Positions 1 to 8,013 are shown, counted from the first letter of the stretch. The stretch: DNA of 64,000 nucleotides from Subsaximicrobium wynnwilliamsii (GCF_007997225.1 NZ_VORM01000017.1:1-64000), one strand, 5' to 3'. Translations and numbers: made by a program. The notes: generated by a model not told the origin, from the sequence alone.

Positions 1-1
1 C

Positions 2-115
2 ACCTACAACGGCGGCCAGGTGCCCACCAGCGACTACTGGTTCGTGGTCGAGTACCAGGAACAGCAAGCACAGACAACAAGAGAGTTTAAAGCCCATTTC
101 ACACTGAAACGATAA
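2..115 (+). CDS. C-terminal end of a T9SS type B sorting-domain protein (partial)
   Basis: The first bases read in frame as the last 37 residues of a protein, including TYNGGQVPTSDYWFVVEY and ending in FKAHFTLKR before a TAA. This is the end of the gliding motility-associated C-terminal domain (type B, CHU_C-like), which sends large adhesins and enzymes out through the type IX secretion system. The rest of the gene lies outside the window, so its passenger function is unknown. The first 60 bases are about 63% G+C, far above the surroundings. The stop is 5 bases before the PorP/SprF start, so the two are probably co-transcribed, the usual arrangement of SprB-like proteins with SprF-like partners. 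Confidence 0.8.
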   Translation, partial: TYNGGQVPTSDYWFVVEYQEQQAQTTREFKAHFTLKR

Positions 116-120
116 CAGAC

Positions 121-1128
121 ATGAATTTAAAAAAGTATTGTTTAATAGCAATTGCAGCACTATTTACACAAATTGGGACAGCCCAAGAAGGCTTGCCAAT
201 CTACTCAGATTATTTAACCGATAATTATTATTTGATCCACCCATCTATGGCGGGTGTGGCTAATTGTGCAAAGGTAAGACTTACGGCAAGAGCCCAATGG
301 TTCGGTCAAGATGAAGCTCCTAATTTACAGACCTTGAGCGTTAATAGTCGTATCGGGGATTCACCCTCGGCGGTTGGAGCCATTGTCTATAATGATAAAA
401 ATGGATACCACTCACAAACAGGCGCGTATTTTACCTATGCGCACCATTTGATGTTTTCTCGAAATGAGATTGATCTAAATATGCTTTCCTTTGGTTTAAG
501 CGCTGGTTTTATTCAATATAAACTCGATGAAACTGATTTTTTGGCCGATGGTTTTGATCCTATCATTGCGGGTATTGAGCAAAGCGCAACCAATTTTAAT
601 GTGGATGTTGGGTTTTCTTATCATTTTATAGATTTTTATGCCCATGCCACAGTGAAGAATCTTCTTGATAACGACGGGATAAATTTTAATGAACAAGGAT
701 TGAGTTATAATAACCTTAGAACTTATTTAGTTTCTCTAGGCAATACTTTTAGTAAATATGGCAGCCCATTTAGTTTTGAACCTTCAGTCATGTTTATGTA
801 TAGGGATGCTACTCAAGAGGCTTCATTTGATGTTAATCTAAAAGCCTACCGTGAAATGGATTTTGGAAAAGTATGGGGTGGTTTATCTTACAGAAGAAGT
901 TTGGATGGTGCACAATTTCAAGATGGATCTGGTGTGAGCAGTCAAAAGCTTCAGTATTTTACGCCATTTGTGGGTGTTGACTACAACAATTTTGTGTTTG
1001 CTTATACCTATTCGTACCAAGCAAATTCAGTAGTATTTAATAACGGTGGTTTCCATCAAATCACACTTGGGTTCAACTTTAACTGTAGAAGAGAGAAATT
1101 TGAATGTAACTGTCCGGCAGTGAACTAA
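121..1128 (+). CDS. PorP/SprF family type IX secretion outer membrane protein
   Basis: A 335-residue protein with a cleavable signal peptide (about residues 1-21, ending GTAQ) followed by a beta-barrel-like body rich in aromatic and glycine residues. The start of the mature part (LPIYSDYLTDNYYLIHPSMAG) is the hallmark opening of the PorP/SprF family. These outer membrane proteins work with type B sorting-domain substrates and help hold or export them at the cell surface. The tail of such a substrate ends 5 bases upstream, so this is probably the dedicated partner of that adhesin. A strong hairpin terminator follows about 60 bases after the stop. The family call is firm; the substrate pairing is inferred from position. 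Confidence 0.88.
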   Translation: MNLKKYCLIAIAALFTQIGTAQEGLPIYSDYLTDNYYLIHPSMAGVANCAKVRLTARAQWFGQDEAPNLQTLSVNSRIGDSPSAVGAIVYNDKNGYHSQTGAYFTYAHHLMFSRNEIDLNMLSFGLSAGFIQYKLDETDFLADGFDPIIAGIEQSATNFNVDVGFSYHFIDFYAHATVKNLLDNDGINFNEQGLSYNNLRTYLVSLGNTFSKYGSPFSFEPSVMFMYRDATQEASFDVNLKAYREMDFGKVWGGLSYRRSLDGAQFQDGSGVSSQKLQYFTPFVGVDYNNFVFAYTYSYQANSVVFNNGGFHQITLGFNFNCRREKFECNCPAVN

Positions 1129-1189
1129 AGGTATACAATTTAGTGCAAAGTATTAAGCATGAAGTTTGGCCTAAACTAGCATTACAGAA

Positions 1190-1223
1190 AAAAGTCTCGA
1201 TGTTTCCGTCGAGACTTTTCTAT
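1190..1223 (+). terminator. Rho-independent terminator after the PorP/SprF gene
   Basis: AAAAGTCTCGA at 1190-1200 pairs perfectly with TCGAGACTTTT at 1209-1219 around an 8-base loop, followed by a short T-rich stretch. It lies about 60 bases after the PorP/SprF stop and should end that operon. The A and T runs on both sides would let it also work for transcripts coming from the right. Confidence 0.75.
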
Positions 1224-1312
1224 TTAAATGCTGTCGCGTAATTTTGATGGTGGAATTTAGTTTCCATTTAATATTGGAAACGCCTGCCTTCGGCTAAATA
1301 ATTGATAGCCTA

Positions 1313-2467
1313 TTACCAAGTATAGTTTTTAGCTTTGGCTTGGGTTTTAATGGCTTTGATCATGACATTTTCCAAATTGTCGTCAGTGGTATTTTCTTGT
1401 TCGGAAAGATACGAACGTCTTTTTTCATTCAAATTCTGAATGTCTTCATTGATGCTGTTGCGTTCTTGTTTCTTTTGAGCAATATAGGCTTCAATCTCTT
1501 GCGCGCTTTTTCCTATGAGTGCTTTTGGTAATGCTGAAGTGTCTAAGTCTTCAATCTTGAAATCTTTTTTGTTCGAAGCATCTACTAAGTCCCAATTTGA
1601 ATTTTTATACAAATGTGAACTTTTACTTACAGTTCTGCTAACGGCATTTTCCTTACTGTACCCATTGGCATTGGAGTCTTGTTCTGCTTGAAGTGCCATT
1701 TTTTTATGCCCATAACTGCCATAAGCCACATAAGTGGTATTGAGTTTCTGGTTAAGTTCTAAAATCTGGTCATCGTATGGCGTGGATACGTACGTGGTGG
1801 TTCGGTTTTGGTTGATGGCCATATAATTACCGTTGGATAAGAGCGCACCTTCCTGCCATGATGTGGCTATGCCTTGGTCATAATCGCCACAGAAAATGGT
1901 ATTGACACTCACATGGTTCCTTTTGGCTTGTTCGGCAGCATCCCTATAGCTTATTTTGCCTTGGGTAAAGGGTTCGTTGCCTGCAATGAATATGAGTTTG
2001 AGATCTGCTTCATTTGTGCCCCATGACAATTGATTCAGCGAGGTCTCAATGACTTGTCCGCAAAATTCGTTGCCGCCATTTGTGTTGAGAGAAAATAAGT
2101 GTTTCGATATCTCGTCAAGATCAGTGCTAAATGCTATGATTTGTCTTATGTGGCCTTCCGCGGCAGCTAAGTTATCGTTGCCATATTCATAAAGGGCGAT
2201 TTGCAAATTGGGTTTATCCTTACCGCATTTGGCATAGGAAAGTTCGCTAACAATATCCCAAAGTTGGGATTTTGCCTGGTCAATGAGTCCGTCCATGCTA
2301 TTGCTAGTATCGAGTAAGAGCGCCACCTTTATGGACTGTTTGTAGGGCGCACTTGAAGGAGTTTCTGCTAAGGCTAATAGATTGTCTTGTTTTTTCCCGT
2401 TGGCGTTACAGCATAAAAAGTACAGCAAGCTAAATAGTACAATCCCTGTTTTAAAGCGTGTTTTCAT
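1313..2467 (-). CDS. Secreted von Willebrand factor A domain protein
   Basis: A 384-residue protein with a hydrophobic N-terminus (about residues 8-20, with CC at 19-20). This could be a lipoprotein signal, although the lipobox is not standard. The VWA domain begins near residue 45 and carries the MIDAS metal motif DTSNS at 53-57. The later part has a charged coiled-coil-like stretch (about 320-365). VWA domains bind ligands through a divalent cation. Here the domain sits outside the cytoplasm, not in a MoxR/BatA context. The gene lies 46 bases downstream of another minus-strand secreted protein and the two probably form an operon. The ligand and process are unknown. Confidence 0.7.
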   Translation of the reverse strand: MKTRFKTGIVLFSLLYFLCCNANGKKQDNLLALAETPSSAPYKQSIKVALLLDTSNSMDGLIDQAKSQLWDIVSELSYAKCGKDKPNLQIALYEYGNDNLAAAEGHIRQIIAFSTDLDEISKHLFSLNTNGGNEFCGQVIETSLNQLSWGTNEADLKLIFIAGNEPFTQGKISYRDAAEQAKRNHVSVNTIFCGDYDQGIATSWQEGALLSNGNYMAINQNRTTTYVSTPYDDQILELNQKLNTTYVAYGSYGHKKMALQAEQDSNANGYSKENAVSRTVSKSSHLYKNSNWDLVDASNKKDFKIEDLDTSALPKALIGKSAQEIEAYIAQKKQERNSINEDIQNLNEKRRSYLSEQENTTDDNLENVMIKAIKTQAKAKNYTW

Positions 2468-2513
2468 TTTTTCTGGATTTTTTATTGGAAGGATTTAGCA
2501 TTCCAATGGGTTA

Positions 2514-3527
2514 TTATTCGGTTTGTAAAGCTTTGATGTCTATCGGGCCATTAGGAGAGACGATATAATACTTGTGTTTGATTTCGGTGTTCACAGCTGG
2601 CTGGGGCTTGGCGGCTTTTGCTGTGTATTGCAATTTAATGTTCATGCCTATTTGTACAACAGGCTCTAAAACGGAAGGCTTGATGACCAGGTCAAAGGTT
2701 TCATTAGATAAAGGTTGATAATAATAGGAGCTTTGCTTCTTGGCAGTAGTCACGCCTTTTTTTCGTTTTATGGCATCGAAGGAAATGCTATTGTAAGCCT
2801 GATAACTTTGGTAGAAATCCTTCGGAAAATAACAATAGCGATCGTCTGCAATGGCTACATCATAGTTGTTCAAGTCGAAGCCTAAGGTATTGTAGTAGGC
2901 TTTTTTCTGTGTAATCAATTCCAAAAGTTGCACTTCAAGATTTTTATAAACTTCAGCGATGTTGTCTATATAATAATCCACTTTGACGAGATTATAGATT
3001 TCATTTGCTGCACAAGCGCTTAGAATGCTTTCAAACTGACTGGTTTTCGTGAACCGAATGTGAAGGTTCTCTTGCAGTTCAAATCCTTTAGGAACTTCGG
3101 TATAGGTTTTACTGAATAGTTTTTTCTCTATTTCAAGCTCATAATTGGGCACAAATGAAATCACATCGATTACAAGATCATTTTTAGAAATACCGACGGC
3201 CTGTAATTTTTTTCTGACCTGCTCAATACGTTGATTGCTCAATACCGTAGTGCTATCTGCAGTAGGCACTATTTGACTGATATTGAAAATGGCGGTATAG
3301 GTAGTGGCAGCCTCATTTTGTAAGGCCTTCACATCGATGTAAATAGTGGTGCTGGGGTTCAAAACCTTTTGAAGCTGTTGTTGAATTACAGGATTGTAGA
3401 TTGTGGCGTTGCCCGAATGCAAAATATTCTGTCGGGATAAAAGATCGTAATTACCTTTATGCTGGGCATTACTAAAAACGCTGGTCGAGGCTAAGATCGA
3501 AAAGAAGAAGATTTTGTGAAAGCACAT
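2514..3527 (-). CDS. Secreted protein of unknown function, paired with the VWA gene
   Basis: A 337-residue protein with a probable signal peptide (FFFSILASTSVFSNAQ, about residues 7-22). No family was recognised. Residues 80-130 (STTVLSNQRIEQVRKKL then KNDLVIDVISFVPNYE) recall SIMPL/DUF541-type or TonB-helper periplasmic folds, but this is a guess. It is the first gene of a two-gene minus-strand unit with the VWA protein, which suggests a shared envelope role. No TAnnTTTG promoter box was seen in the 438 bases upstream. Confidence 0.5.
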   Translation of the reverse strand: MCFHKIFFFSILASTSVFSNAQHKGNYDLLSRQNILHSGNATIYNPVIQQQLQKVLNPSTTIYIDVKALQNEAATTYTAIFNISQIVPTADSTTVLSNQRIEQVRKKLQAVGISKNDLVIDVISFVPNYELEIEKKLFSKTYTEVPKGFELQENLHIRFTKTSQFESILSACAANEIYNLVKVDYYIDNIAEVYKNLEVQLLELITQKKAYYNTLGFDLNNYDVAIADDRYCYFPKDFYQSYQAYNSISFDAIKRKKGVTTAKKQSSYYYQPLSNETFDLVIKPSVLEPVVQIGMNIKLQYTAKAAKPQPAVNTEIKHKYYIVSPNGPIDIKALQTE

Positions 3528-3965
3528 GCTTGATAGATTTAAGGTTAATGCATAGCCGCTTTGCGTCCTAATAGATATTCTAAACTTAAAAACGCAAAAA
3601 TTTTTGTTTCTCCCATCAGCTACGGCTGAAGCAAAAATTTTAGAATTATTCTAAATTTTGAGAATATGACCACCCTTTAGTCCCGATAGCTATCGGGAGG
3701 GGTAAAGACATATTCGGCTATGGGATATTAAAATTAACTTTTAGTACTGTTTGCGGATATAGGATTAAAGTTATTCTGAAGTAAAACTAGAGACAAACTT
3801 TCTCGAAAAAAAGCAGCAATGAGTAAAGCTTGGGTTTCAATGAGTGAGGATTGCATAAAATTGAGTAAAGCTGGCTATGTTGCTTGACAAACCGCATTAC
3901 AAGACCCATCGGGATTTTATTTACTCAATTAAAGTGTGTAAGTTTATTCCGTTGAAAAAAACACG
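3528..3965. other. Gene-free 438-base divergent region with a palindrome
   Basis: This stretch separates two divergent genes, the minus-strand secreted protein and the plus-strand LytS kinase, so it should contain both promoters. No credible coding frame was seen. It carries the perfect 18-base palindrome TCCCGATAGCTATCGGGA at 3681-3698 and a CAAAAATTTTTG palindrome near 3597. No perfect TAnnTTTG box was found; the closest is TAAGTTTA near 3938, before the kinase. Confidence 0.6.
3681..3698. repeat. TCCCGA...TCGGGA palindrome (dispersed family)
   Basis: A perfect 18-base palindrome whose arms TCCCGA/TCGGGA recur around other loops at 31472-31487 and, imperfectly, at 23341-23358. It lies in a divergent intergenic region. 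This may be a small extragenic palindromic repeat family or a protein site; the sequence alone cannot separate these. Confidence 0.6.
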
Positions 3966-6122
3966 ATGAAAAGCATCTCAAAATACTTGTTCGTACTGCT
4001 CTTTTTGTTTGCCTTTGGAAACCTAGATGCACAACAGGGAAACACTCGCAAGGAAGCCCCAGAATACTCCATAACAGGTTCGGTTAGGGAAAGGTACACC
4101 TATAAACCCATCCCGAAAGTGAACATTGAGATCAACGGTGGCGCTTACACGCGTACTAATTTTGATGGCTCTTTTTTGATTCGCGCCAAGAAAGGTGATG
4201 AGTTGGTTATTAGGCATAAGGATTTTGAAACGGTCTATTACACCATTGAAAGTGATGATCGCATTATCTTAGAAGTAGAGCCTGCAGCAGAGACAGAGTT
4301 GAAGGCTAAAGACTATAAAAGGGACATCAAGAGTTTTAATGCCTTGATGGACTCTGTTGCCAAATACAAAAAGGGGGATGTTGAAAAAAGCATTGCCTAT
4401 GTTGGTGAGGCCTTATCGCAAAGTAGTTCGCAGCAACAAAACGCAGAGGCCTACCTGTTACTTGCTGAAGTTTATATGTACTGGAAACAGTACGATCTTG
4501 CGGTATCCAACTATAGGGTAAGCTTGCAAAATACCGAAACCAACCAAGCAAAATTAGGTTTGGGTAAAGCCTATGAACTCAATAAAAACTACCAAGAAAG
4601 TTTAGAGACCTACAGCGCGATTGATAAAAAAAATCTAAGCAATTACCAGAGCATCATACTTTATGAAGGCTTAGGAGACACCTACGCCAATATCAAGAAT
4701 TATGAAGCTGCCATATCCAACTATAAAAACGGACTCGAGATTGCGAAAAACGCATTGATCTCGCCTAAGGAAGTCGATCTAAACTCCAAGCTTGCCCAAG
4801 TTTACAATGCCAGTGGCAAGGCAGGCAAAGCAGAGGAGTTTTTTGGAAACGCCATGGATTTGGCTTCGAAACAAACCAAAAAGCGTGCTTTGGAGGAAAA
4901 AGAAACGGTGGCCGATTTTAGAAACAACAATCGTAATTATTCTCAAGAAATCGAGTTGAGAAAGGAAATTGTGAAGGATGTTGCTGAGGCGGAACGGGAC
5001 TCGGTCATTGATAATGCCAGTGCGCTAACCTCACAGAAGCAAAATTACAAGATTGGGAACGCCTATTTTTTACAACAGAATTATGCCGAAGCCATACCTT
5101 ATTTGGAAAAGAGCATCAAAGAAGCAGATGCCAAGGCCGACTTAGTGGTCAAGAAAGACGCCACCCGAAAATTATCTGATTTATACGTGAGTGCTGGCGA
5201 TTTTGAGAAAGCGAAGGCTGCCTTTGAGGATTACAAATTGGTGGTGGATGAATTGTATCTCAAACGTGAGCAGGAGCTTTCTCAGGCCGATCGATTTAGG
5301 CGAAATATAAGGGAACAGCAAAACCGAATCACGAGTCTGGAAAGTGACCGCAAACTCACTTCAAGTTTGGCGAATGAGCGCAGTAAGAATCAGCAATTGA
5401 TCATTTACTCTTTGATTGCTGCGACGATTTTGCTTTGTGTAACCGCGTTTTTTATGTATAAGTACATCAAGCAGCAACGTCTGGCAAATAATCTGTTGGC
5501 ATTGAAATCGCTGCGCAGTCAAATGAATCCGCATTTTATTTTCAATGCGCTCAACTCAGTCAATAGTTTTATTGCGATAAATGATGAGCGCACAGCGAAC
5601 AAATATTTATCTGATTTTTCCCAATTAATGCGAGCGGTGCTGGAAAATAGCGAAGAAGATTTTATCCCACTCCAAAAGGAAATAGAGTTATTGCAACTCT
5701 ATACCAAATTGGAGCATTTTAGGTTCAAGGATAAGTTTGATTATGAGATTAAAATTGATGATGATGTGGACGTGGCGGCGTATCAAATTCCACCCATGTT
5801 ATTGCAACCTTACATCGAGAATGCCGTGTGGCACGGATTGCGCTACAAGACCGAAAAAGGAAAACTACAAATTCTCATTGAAAACAAGACAGTAGACGAA
5901 ATTACCATTAGTGTGTTGGATGATGGCATTGGCAGAGCGCGCTCGAAAGCCTTAAAAACCGAGAATCAACAAAAACAGAACTCCAAAGGCATGGGCAACA
6001 TTAAAAAACGGGTGGCTATTTTAAACGATATGTATAAGGATAAAGTGGATGTCGCGATAACCGATTATCATGAGGAAGAGGATGCAGGAACGAAGGTTGT
6101 AGTGACATTGAGGAAGGATTGA
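3966..6122 (+). CDS. TPR-containing LytS-type sensor histidine kinase with N-terminal carboxypeptidase-like domain
   Basis: 718 residues. In order there is a signal peptide (1-22, ending LDAQ), a carboxypeptidase-regulatory-like beta-sandwich (about 35-105, SITGSVRERYTYKPIPKVNI), tetratricopeptide repeats (about 120-430), a transmembrane helix (about 478-499), and a LytS/YehU-type kinase core. The core has SQMNPHFIFNALNS with His at about 523, the ATP N-box ENAVWHGL near 618, and a glycine box (DDGIGRARS). The predicted topology places the TPRs outside and the kinase inside. The partner is the LytTR regulator encoded 243 bases downstream, across a long 7-base tandem repeat. The carboxypeptidase-like domain, usually found at the start of SusC proteins, is an unusual addition. 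Class assignment is firm; the signal is unknown. Confidence 0.9.
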   Translation: MKSISKYLFVLLFLFAFGNLDAQQGNTRKEAPEYSITGSVRERYTYKPIPKVNIEINGGAYTRTNFDGSFLIRAKKGDELVIRHKDFETVYYTIESDDRIILEVEPAAETELKAKDYKRDIKSFNALMDSVAKYKKGDVEKSIAYVGEALSQSSSQQQNAEAYLLLAEVYMYWKQYDLAVSNYRVSLQNTETNQAKLGLGKAYELNKNYQESLETYSAIDKKNLSNYQSIILYEGLGDTYANIKNYEAAISNYKNGLEIAKNALISPKEVDLNSKLAQVYNASGKAGKAEEFFGNAMDLASKQTKKRALEEKETVADFRNNNRNYSQEIELRKEIVKDVAEAERDSVIDNASALTSQKQNYKIGNAYFLQQNYAEAIPYLEKSIKEADAKADLVVKKDATRKLSDLYVSAGDFEKAKAAFEDYKLVVDELYLKREQELSQADRFRRNIREQQNRITSLESDRKLTSSLANERSKNQQLIIYSLIAATILLCVTAFFMYKYIKQQRLANNLLALKSLRSQMNPHFIFNALNSVNSFIAINDERTANKYLSDFSQLMRAVLENSEEDFIPLQKEIELLQLYTKLEHFRFKDKFDYEIKIDDDVDVAAYQIPPMLLQPYIENAVWHGLRYKTEKGKLQILIENKTVDEITISVLDDGIGRARSKALKTENQQKQNSKGMGNIKKRVAILNDMYKDKVDVAITDYHEEEDAGTKVVVTLRKD

Positions 6123-6172
6123 GCTTTGAATAGTATTAAGTGTCAAGTACGATGTATTAAGTAAATAAAACA

Positions 6173-6277
6173 CAGAGAACAGAGAACAGAGAACAGAGAA
6201 CAGATAACAGATAACAGATAACAGATAACAGAGAACAGATAACAGAGAACAGAGAACAGAGAACAGAGAACAGCGAA
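6173..6277 (+). repeat. 15-unit heptamer tandem repeat CAGA(G/T)AA
   Basis: Fifteen contiguous 7-base units. The order is CAGAGAA x4, CAGATAA x4, CAGAGAA, CAGATAA, CAGAGAA x4, CAGCGAA, with no indels. It fills most of the gap between the LytS kinase and its LytTR regulator and should lie in the mRNA leader of the regulator. The symmetry (block of four, four, one, one, four) suggests growth by duplicating multi-unit blocks. Open frames on the opposite strand across it (LFSVLCSLFSVLCYL-type translations) are low-complexity artefacts. Confidence 0.95.
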
Positions 6278-6365
6278 TAGACAAGAGCGTGAAACATCAC
6301 ATTTGAAGACTCTATTTTTTGGAGAGGTTTTACCAGCCTTTGAAACAAGCATAAATATTAGGATT

Positions 6366-7100
6366 ATGAAATTAAGAGCTATTATTGTAGAAGACGAAGA
6401 GACCAGCCGGGATATTCTCAAGAATTACTTAGGTAAATATTGCCCAAATGTGGACATCTTAGGAGAAGCAGCCAATGTAAAGGAGGCCTTGGCACTCATA
6501 AGAAACGAAGCCTTGGATTTGGTGTTTCTTGACGTGGAGATGCCTTATGGCAATGCCTTTGACTTGTTGGACCAAGTGGGCGATGTTGATTTTGAAACGA
6601 TTTTTGTCACTGCCTATAACCAATATGCCATGGAGGCGCTCAATGCCCATGCCTCATATTATTTGATGAAGCCTATTTCTATTGACGATCTCATCAAGGC
6701 CGTAGATTATGTAACCGAAATCAAAGCCAAGGAAGAGGCCCTGCAGGACACGATTTTGGTGCCAAAGACCAATACTGTTCAAGGTAGGATTACCATCCCG
6801 CAACAAGATGGTTTCGAGGTCATCGAAACTGCTCATATTCTCTATTGCAAAGCCGATGATAATTATACCGAAATCCATCTCAACAATCACAAAAAAAAGG
6901 TGGTAAGCAAGACGTTAAAGTATTTTGAGGACATTCTAAAAGAAAGTGGCTTTGCGCGCGTGCACAAGAGTTACCTTGTAAATGTGAATGAGATTACCAA
7001 ATACGTAAAAGGAAAAGGCGGAAGCGTGATCCTAAGCTCTGGGCAAGAAATATTAGTCTCGGCTTCTAAGAAATCGGATTTGTTATCTTACTTTAGGTAA
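6366..7100 (+). CDS. LytTR family response regulator, partner of the TPR-LytS kinase
   Basis: 244 residues from the ATG at 6366. An upstream TTG at 6303 would add 21 residues with no family match, so the ATG was chosen. The receiver domain (about 2-120) has acidic residues VEDEE at 8-12, the phosphoacceptor Asp56 (LVFLDVEMP), Thr82 and Lys102 (YLMKPIS). A LytTR DNA-binding domain follows (about 140-243), with HILYCKADDNYTEIHL and the ending RVHKSYLVN. Such regulators bind direct repeats, typically imperfect 9-mers, upstream of targets. The gene lies downstream of the kinase across the heptamer tract, so changes in tract length could alter regulator expression; this is inference. Confidence 0.92.
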   Translation: MKLRAIIVEDEETSRDILKNYLGKYCPNVDILGEAANVKEALALIRNEALDLVFLDVEMPYGNAFDLLDQVGDVDFETIFVTAYNQYAMEALNAHASYYLMKPISIDDLIKAVDYVTEIKAKEEALQDTILVPKTNTVQGRITIPQQDGFEVIETAHILYCKADDNYTEIHLNNHKKKVVSKTLKYFEDILKESGFARVHKSYLVNVNEITKYVKGKGGSVILSSGQEILVSASKKSDLLSYFR

Positions 7101-7149
7101 TTCAAGGTTCAAGGTTCAAGGTTCAAGATTCAAGGTTCAAGGTTCCGGG
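7101..7149 (+). repeat. 7-unit heptamer repeat TTCAAGG
   Basis: Seven consecutive 7-base units: TTCAAGG x3, TTCAAGA, TTCAAGG x2, TTCCGGG. The tract starts at the first base after the LytTR gene's stop codon. It has the same period as the CAGAGAA tract before that gene but an unrelated unit sequence. Confidence 0.9.
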
Positions 7150-7205
7150 TTTGGATCATCTAAAATTATAATTTCGATACGTCGCAGCAAAACATGTAGA
7201 TTATA

Positions 7206-7240
7206 AAATTCAAAATTCGTCAATCGTAAATTCTTCAACT
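7206..7240 (+). repeat. Degenerate heptamer leader abutting a start codon
   Basis: Read in sevens this is AAATTCA, AAATTCG, TCAATCG, TAAATTC, TTCAACT, immediately followed by the ATG at 7241. Unit similarity is only moderate, but the register runs exactly to the start codon, as in other leaders of this window (rplR, infA, rpsK). Confidence 0.55.
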
Positions 7241-7753
7241 ATGCCTATCATCAAATCCATTAAAGACAAATCTCCACAAATCCCCAGCGATTGTTTTATT
7301 GCAGAAAATGCCACCATCATTGGCGATGTTACCTTGGGGAACCAATGCAGCGTTTGGTTCAATGCAGTGATTCGGGGGGATGTGCATTTCATCAAAATAG
7401 GCAATAAAGTCAATGTTCAAGACGGTGCGGTTATTCATGCGACCTATCAAAAATCGCCTACCACCATTGGTGACAACGTATCTATTGGGCATAATGCAAT
7501 TGTTCACGGGTGTACAATCCATGATAATGTGTTGATTGGGATGGGCAGTATCGTGATGGATGATTGCATCGTGGAAAGTAACAGCATCATTGCGGCGGGT
7601 GCGGTGGTTACAAAGAATACGGTGGTAGCGTCTGGAAGCATTTATGCGGGTGTCCCAGCCAAAAAGGTCAAGGATATTTCTGCGGAATTAATCTCAGGTG
7701 AAATCAACCGCATCGCCGATAATTATGTGGAATATAGCAGTTGGCTCAAATAA
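7241..7753 (+). CDS. Gamma-carbonic-anhydrase family hexapeptide-repeat protein
   Basis: 170 residues made of left-handed beta-helix hexapeptide repeats (ATIIGDVTLGNQCSVWF, NVSIGHNAIVHGCTI, NVLIGMGSIVMDDCIV). The three metal-binding histidines of the family are visible in GAVIHAT and IGHNAIVHGC. This is the YrdA/PaaY-like group of the gamma-class carbonic anhydrase fold, trimeric and cytoplasmic, with zinc or iron at subunit interfaces. Members may hydrate CO2 or act on CoA thioesters, and sequence alone does not decide. The start is the ATG at the end of a heptamer-like leader. A CTTCCGAAG palindrome follows 18 bases after the stop. Confidence 0.85.
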   Translation: MPIIKSIKDKSPQIPSDCFIAENATIIGDVTLGNQCSVWFNAVIRGDVHFIKIGNKVNVQDGAVIHATYQKSPTTIGDNVSIGHNAIVHGCTIHDNVLIGMGSIVMDDCIVESNSIIAAGAVVTKNTVVASGSIYAGVPAKKVKDISAELISGEINRIADNYVEYSSWLK

Positions 7754-7771
7754 TTCAGCTTCCGCGGAAGA

Positions 7772-7893
7772 CTTCCGAAGTATCTAAATGTGTTTTTGCT
7801 GTAGTGTTTTTCAGTAATTAATAAGGCATAGCATTTAGTTCTTTTTTGCTGGCCGTTTTTTATAGGGTCTCATGAAATCAAAGCCTTCCGAAG
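7772..7893. repeat. Pair of CTTCCGAAG palindromes
   Basis: CTTCCGAAG occurs at 7772-7780 and 7885-7893, 113 bases apart. The same 9-mer (either strand) occurs in intergenic DNA at 20810-20818, 20919-20927, 34698-34706 and 38787-38795, and only once was it noticed inside a gene (24059-24067). Four of the six intergenic copies lie within 40 bases after a stop codon. Confidence 0.6.
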
Positions 7894-7916
7894 CTTAGTT
7901 TCTGGAAATAGGTTTA

Positions 7917-8013
7917 AATCCCTCCAGAGCGTTTTAGTCCCCAAGGCATCCTCGAAATACAAAGAACATCTTTCAATTCATACCTTGTGGGCTTGCCCCG
8001 AGCTTATTGATTC
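7917..8013 (+). repeat. 97-base dispersed repeat, copy 1
   Basis: Matches 32347-32444 over its whole length with one indel and scattered substitutions. The last 65 bases (from CTCGAAATACAAAGAACATC to the end) are nearly identical. Internal short inverted repeats (such as GGGCTTGCCC and CTCG/CGAG pairs) give it a REP- or MITE-like look. No terminal target duplication was identified. Confidence 0.75.

Noticed and set aside
6173-6277. CRISPR array
   Set aside because: Units are 7 bases, contiguous and without spacers; no cas genes are present.
6021-6421. Overlapping minus-strand open frames with LFSVLCSLFSVLCYL-type repeats
   Set aside because: They are translations of the CAGAGAA heptamer tract in three frames. 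A 7-base repeat gives low-complexity open frames on its own, and they overlap real genes at both ends.
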